Origin: an uncultured Campylobacter sp.
Lineage (GTDB): Bacteria > Campylobacterota > Campylobacteria > Campylobacterales > Campylobacteraceae
Assembly: GCF_937949835.1 (NCBI RefSeq)
Contig: NZ_CALEDC010000065.1
Location: 1 to 7,067 of the forward strand
Reading direction: 5' to 3'
DNA: 7,067 bases
Both the position numbers and the translations under genes were made by a program. Below, in pieces: positions 6,397 to 7,067 of this stretch (the first letter of the stretch is position 1; every line of letters begins with the position of its first letter). Below the pieces are notes generated by a model that made no database searches, had not been told where the DNA came from, and saw nothing but the letters and a program-made list of their open reading frames with translations.

Positions 6397-7003
6397 CGTA
6401 GGAAATTCCAGGGTTAAATTTTATAAAGGCGGCGTAACGCAAAGCATGCCCATAGCGGAATTTATGCGGTACGAGCCGAAAGAGCGAATTTTTTTCATTA
6501 GCGTCAATGAAAGCGTGAAAAAAAAGCTGAAAAACCCTCTATTTGTCGATCTGGCGCCGCACTTTGAGCTAAAAACCGCCTACCGCGGGCTCGGGATCGA
6601 CCGCATAGCGGCGTGTTCGGCCGTAAGCACCGGCGTTGTCGTCGATGCGGGCAGCGCAATCACCGTGGATTTGATGTTTAAAAGCTCGCACCTAGGCGGA
6701 TTTATAATGCCCGGCATTAGCACGCTTTTAAAGTCGTTCGCGAGCATCGCGTCCGTGCTGGATGTAACGCTTTCAACCAATATCGATCTGGACCCGCTAC
6801 CGCAAAAGACCGTAAGTGCCGTAAACTACGGGATTTTAAAGCCTATCGTGCTTACTATCGAAAACATCGCGGGCAATAATAAAATTTACTTCACGGGCGG
6901 CGACGGAGCCTATCTGATGCGGTATTTTCGCAACTCGATCTATGAAAAGGATCTCATCTTTAAATCGATGGTGAGCTTGATCGCAAAAAAGGGGCTCGCA
7001 TGA
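6383..7003 (+). CDS. coaX: Type III pantothenate kinase
   Basis: Catalyses ATP-dependent phosphorylation of pantothenate, the first step of CoA synthesis; the type III enzyme needs a monovalent cation and is not inhibited by CoA. Visible motifs of the ASKHA fold are phosphate 1 DVGNSRVKF (5-13), the substrate/catalytic segment YRGLGIDRIAA (67-77) with the GxDR aspartate D73, phosphate 2 VVDAGSAITVDL (86-97), GGFIMPG (105-111) and adenosine-loop TGGDG (171-175). At 206 residues it is shorter than the ~250-270 of other bacteria, as is normal for Campylobacter/Helicobacter CoaX. The ATG at 6383 is inside the end of the upstream gene (14-nt overlap), and the first residues MLLCDVGN place the phosphate motif correctly near the N-terminus. 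The stop overlaps hisG as ATGA. No key residue is missing. Confidence 0.93.
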   Translation: MLLCDVGNSRVKFYKGGVTQSMPIAEFMRYEPKERIFFISVNESVKKKLKNPLFVDLAPHFELKTAYRGLGIDRIAACSAVSTGVVVDAGSAITVDLMFKSSHLGGFIMPGISTLLKSFASIASVLDVTLSTNIDLDPLPQKTVSAVNYGILKPIVLTIENIAGNNKIYFTGGDGAYLMRYFRNSIYEKDLIFKSMVSLIAKKGLA

Positions 7004-7067
7004 TAACCATAGCGCTTCCCAAAGGCCGCATAGCCGACGATACGCTTAAAATTTTTAAAACCATTTT
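7000..7067 (+). CDS. hisG: ATP phosphoribosyltransferase, N-terminal fragment (continues past window)
   Basis: First enzyme of histidine biosynthesis, joining ATP and PRPP. Only 22 complete codons are visible: MITIALPKGRIADDTLKIF and a few more. ITIALPKGRI is the usual opening of the short-form HisG, which works with the regulatory subunit HisZ; C. jejuni, as I recall, has the long form instead. The ATG overlaps the coaX stop by four bases (ATGA), with AAGGGG at 6989-6994 and a 5-nt spacer. The gene is cut by the window edge. The short-form call rests on the N-terminus alone. Confidence 0.85.
   Translation, partial: MITIALPKGRIADDTLKIFKTI

Noticed and set aside
1..7067. CRISPR arrays, tRNA/rRNA genes, insertion sequences, rho-independent terminators
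   Set aside because: No spaced direct repeats, tRNA-like cloverleaf ends, transposase motifs or GC hairpin plus T-run were seen; the window is almost fully coding.

Overview
The window comes from a campylobacter-like member of the Campylobacterota. The encoded proteins read as close relatives of Campylobacter Fur, LysS, GatC, CoaX and the small unknown proteins around them. The order glyA-lysS-fur-cvpA-gatC, facing a TPR-like gene, a lipoprotein gene, a small unknown gene and coaX, matches the arrangement I remember from C. jejuni. The base composition is well above that of C. jejuni, which suggests one of the higher-GC oral species (gracilis/showae/rectus type). The species cannot be fixed from the sequence alone.

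Layout: a 116-bp intergenic region (4394-4509) sits in the middle and carries two back-to-back extended -10 promoters. To the left, on the minus strand, runs a tight operon: gatC, a pilT-type ATPase gene, cvpA, fur, lysS and glyA (cut by the window edge). To the right, on the plus strand, runs a second operon: a membrane-anchored TPR-like (YfgM-type) gene, a lipoprotein gene with beta-propeller-like repeats (BamB-type candidate), a small conserved unknown gene, coaX and the start of hisG. Nearly every junction is a 1-14 nt overlap or a gap of 10 nt or less, so both sides look like single transcription units. I see no terminator, RNA gene, CRISPR array or insertion sequence.

The minus-strand operon mixes translation (GatC for Glu-tRNA(Gln)/Asp-tRNA(Asn) transamidation, LysS), one-carbon metabolism (GlyA), iron regulation (Fur), a membrane protein (CvpA) and a pilus-retraction type motor (PilT). 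The plus-strand operon joins probable envelope functions with CoA synthesis and the first step of histidine synthesis.

The points most worth a second look are: (1) glyA looks like a chimera, with a Campylobacter-type first ~50-64 codons followed by a Firmicutes/Negativicutes-type sequence of higher GC; (2) a YfgM-BamB-like gene pair in a group usually thought to lack BamB; (3) an intact PilT with no pilus gene nearby; (4) a strong excess of the palindrome RAATTY, the motif known in C. jejuni for methylation-dependent DNA uptake, which is absent from the foreign-looking part of glyA.
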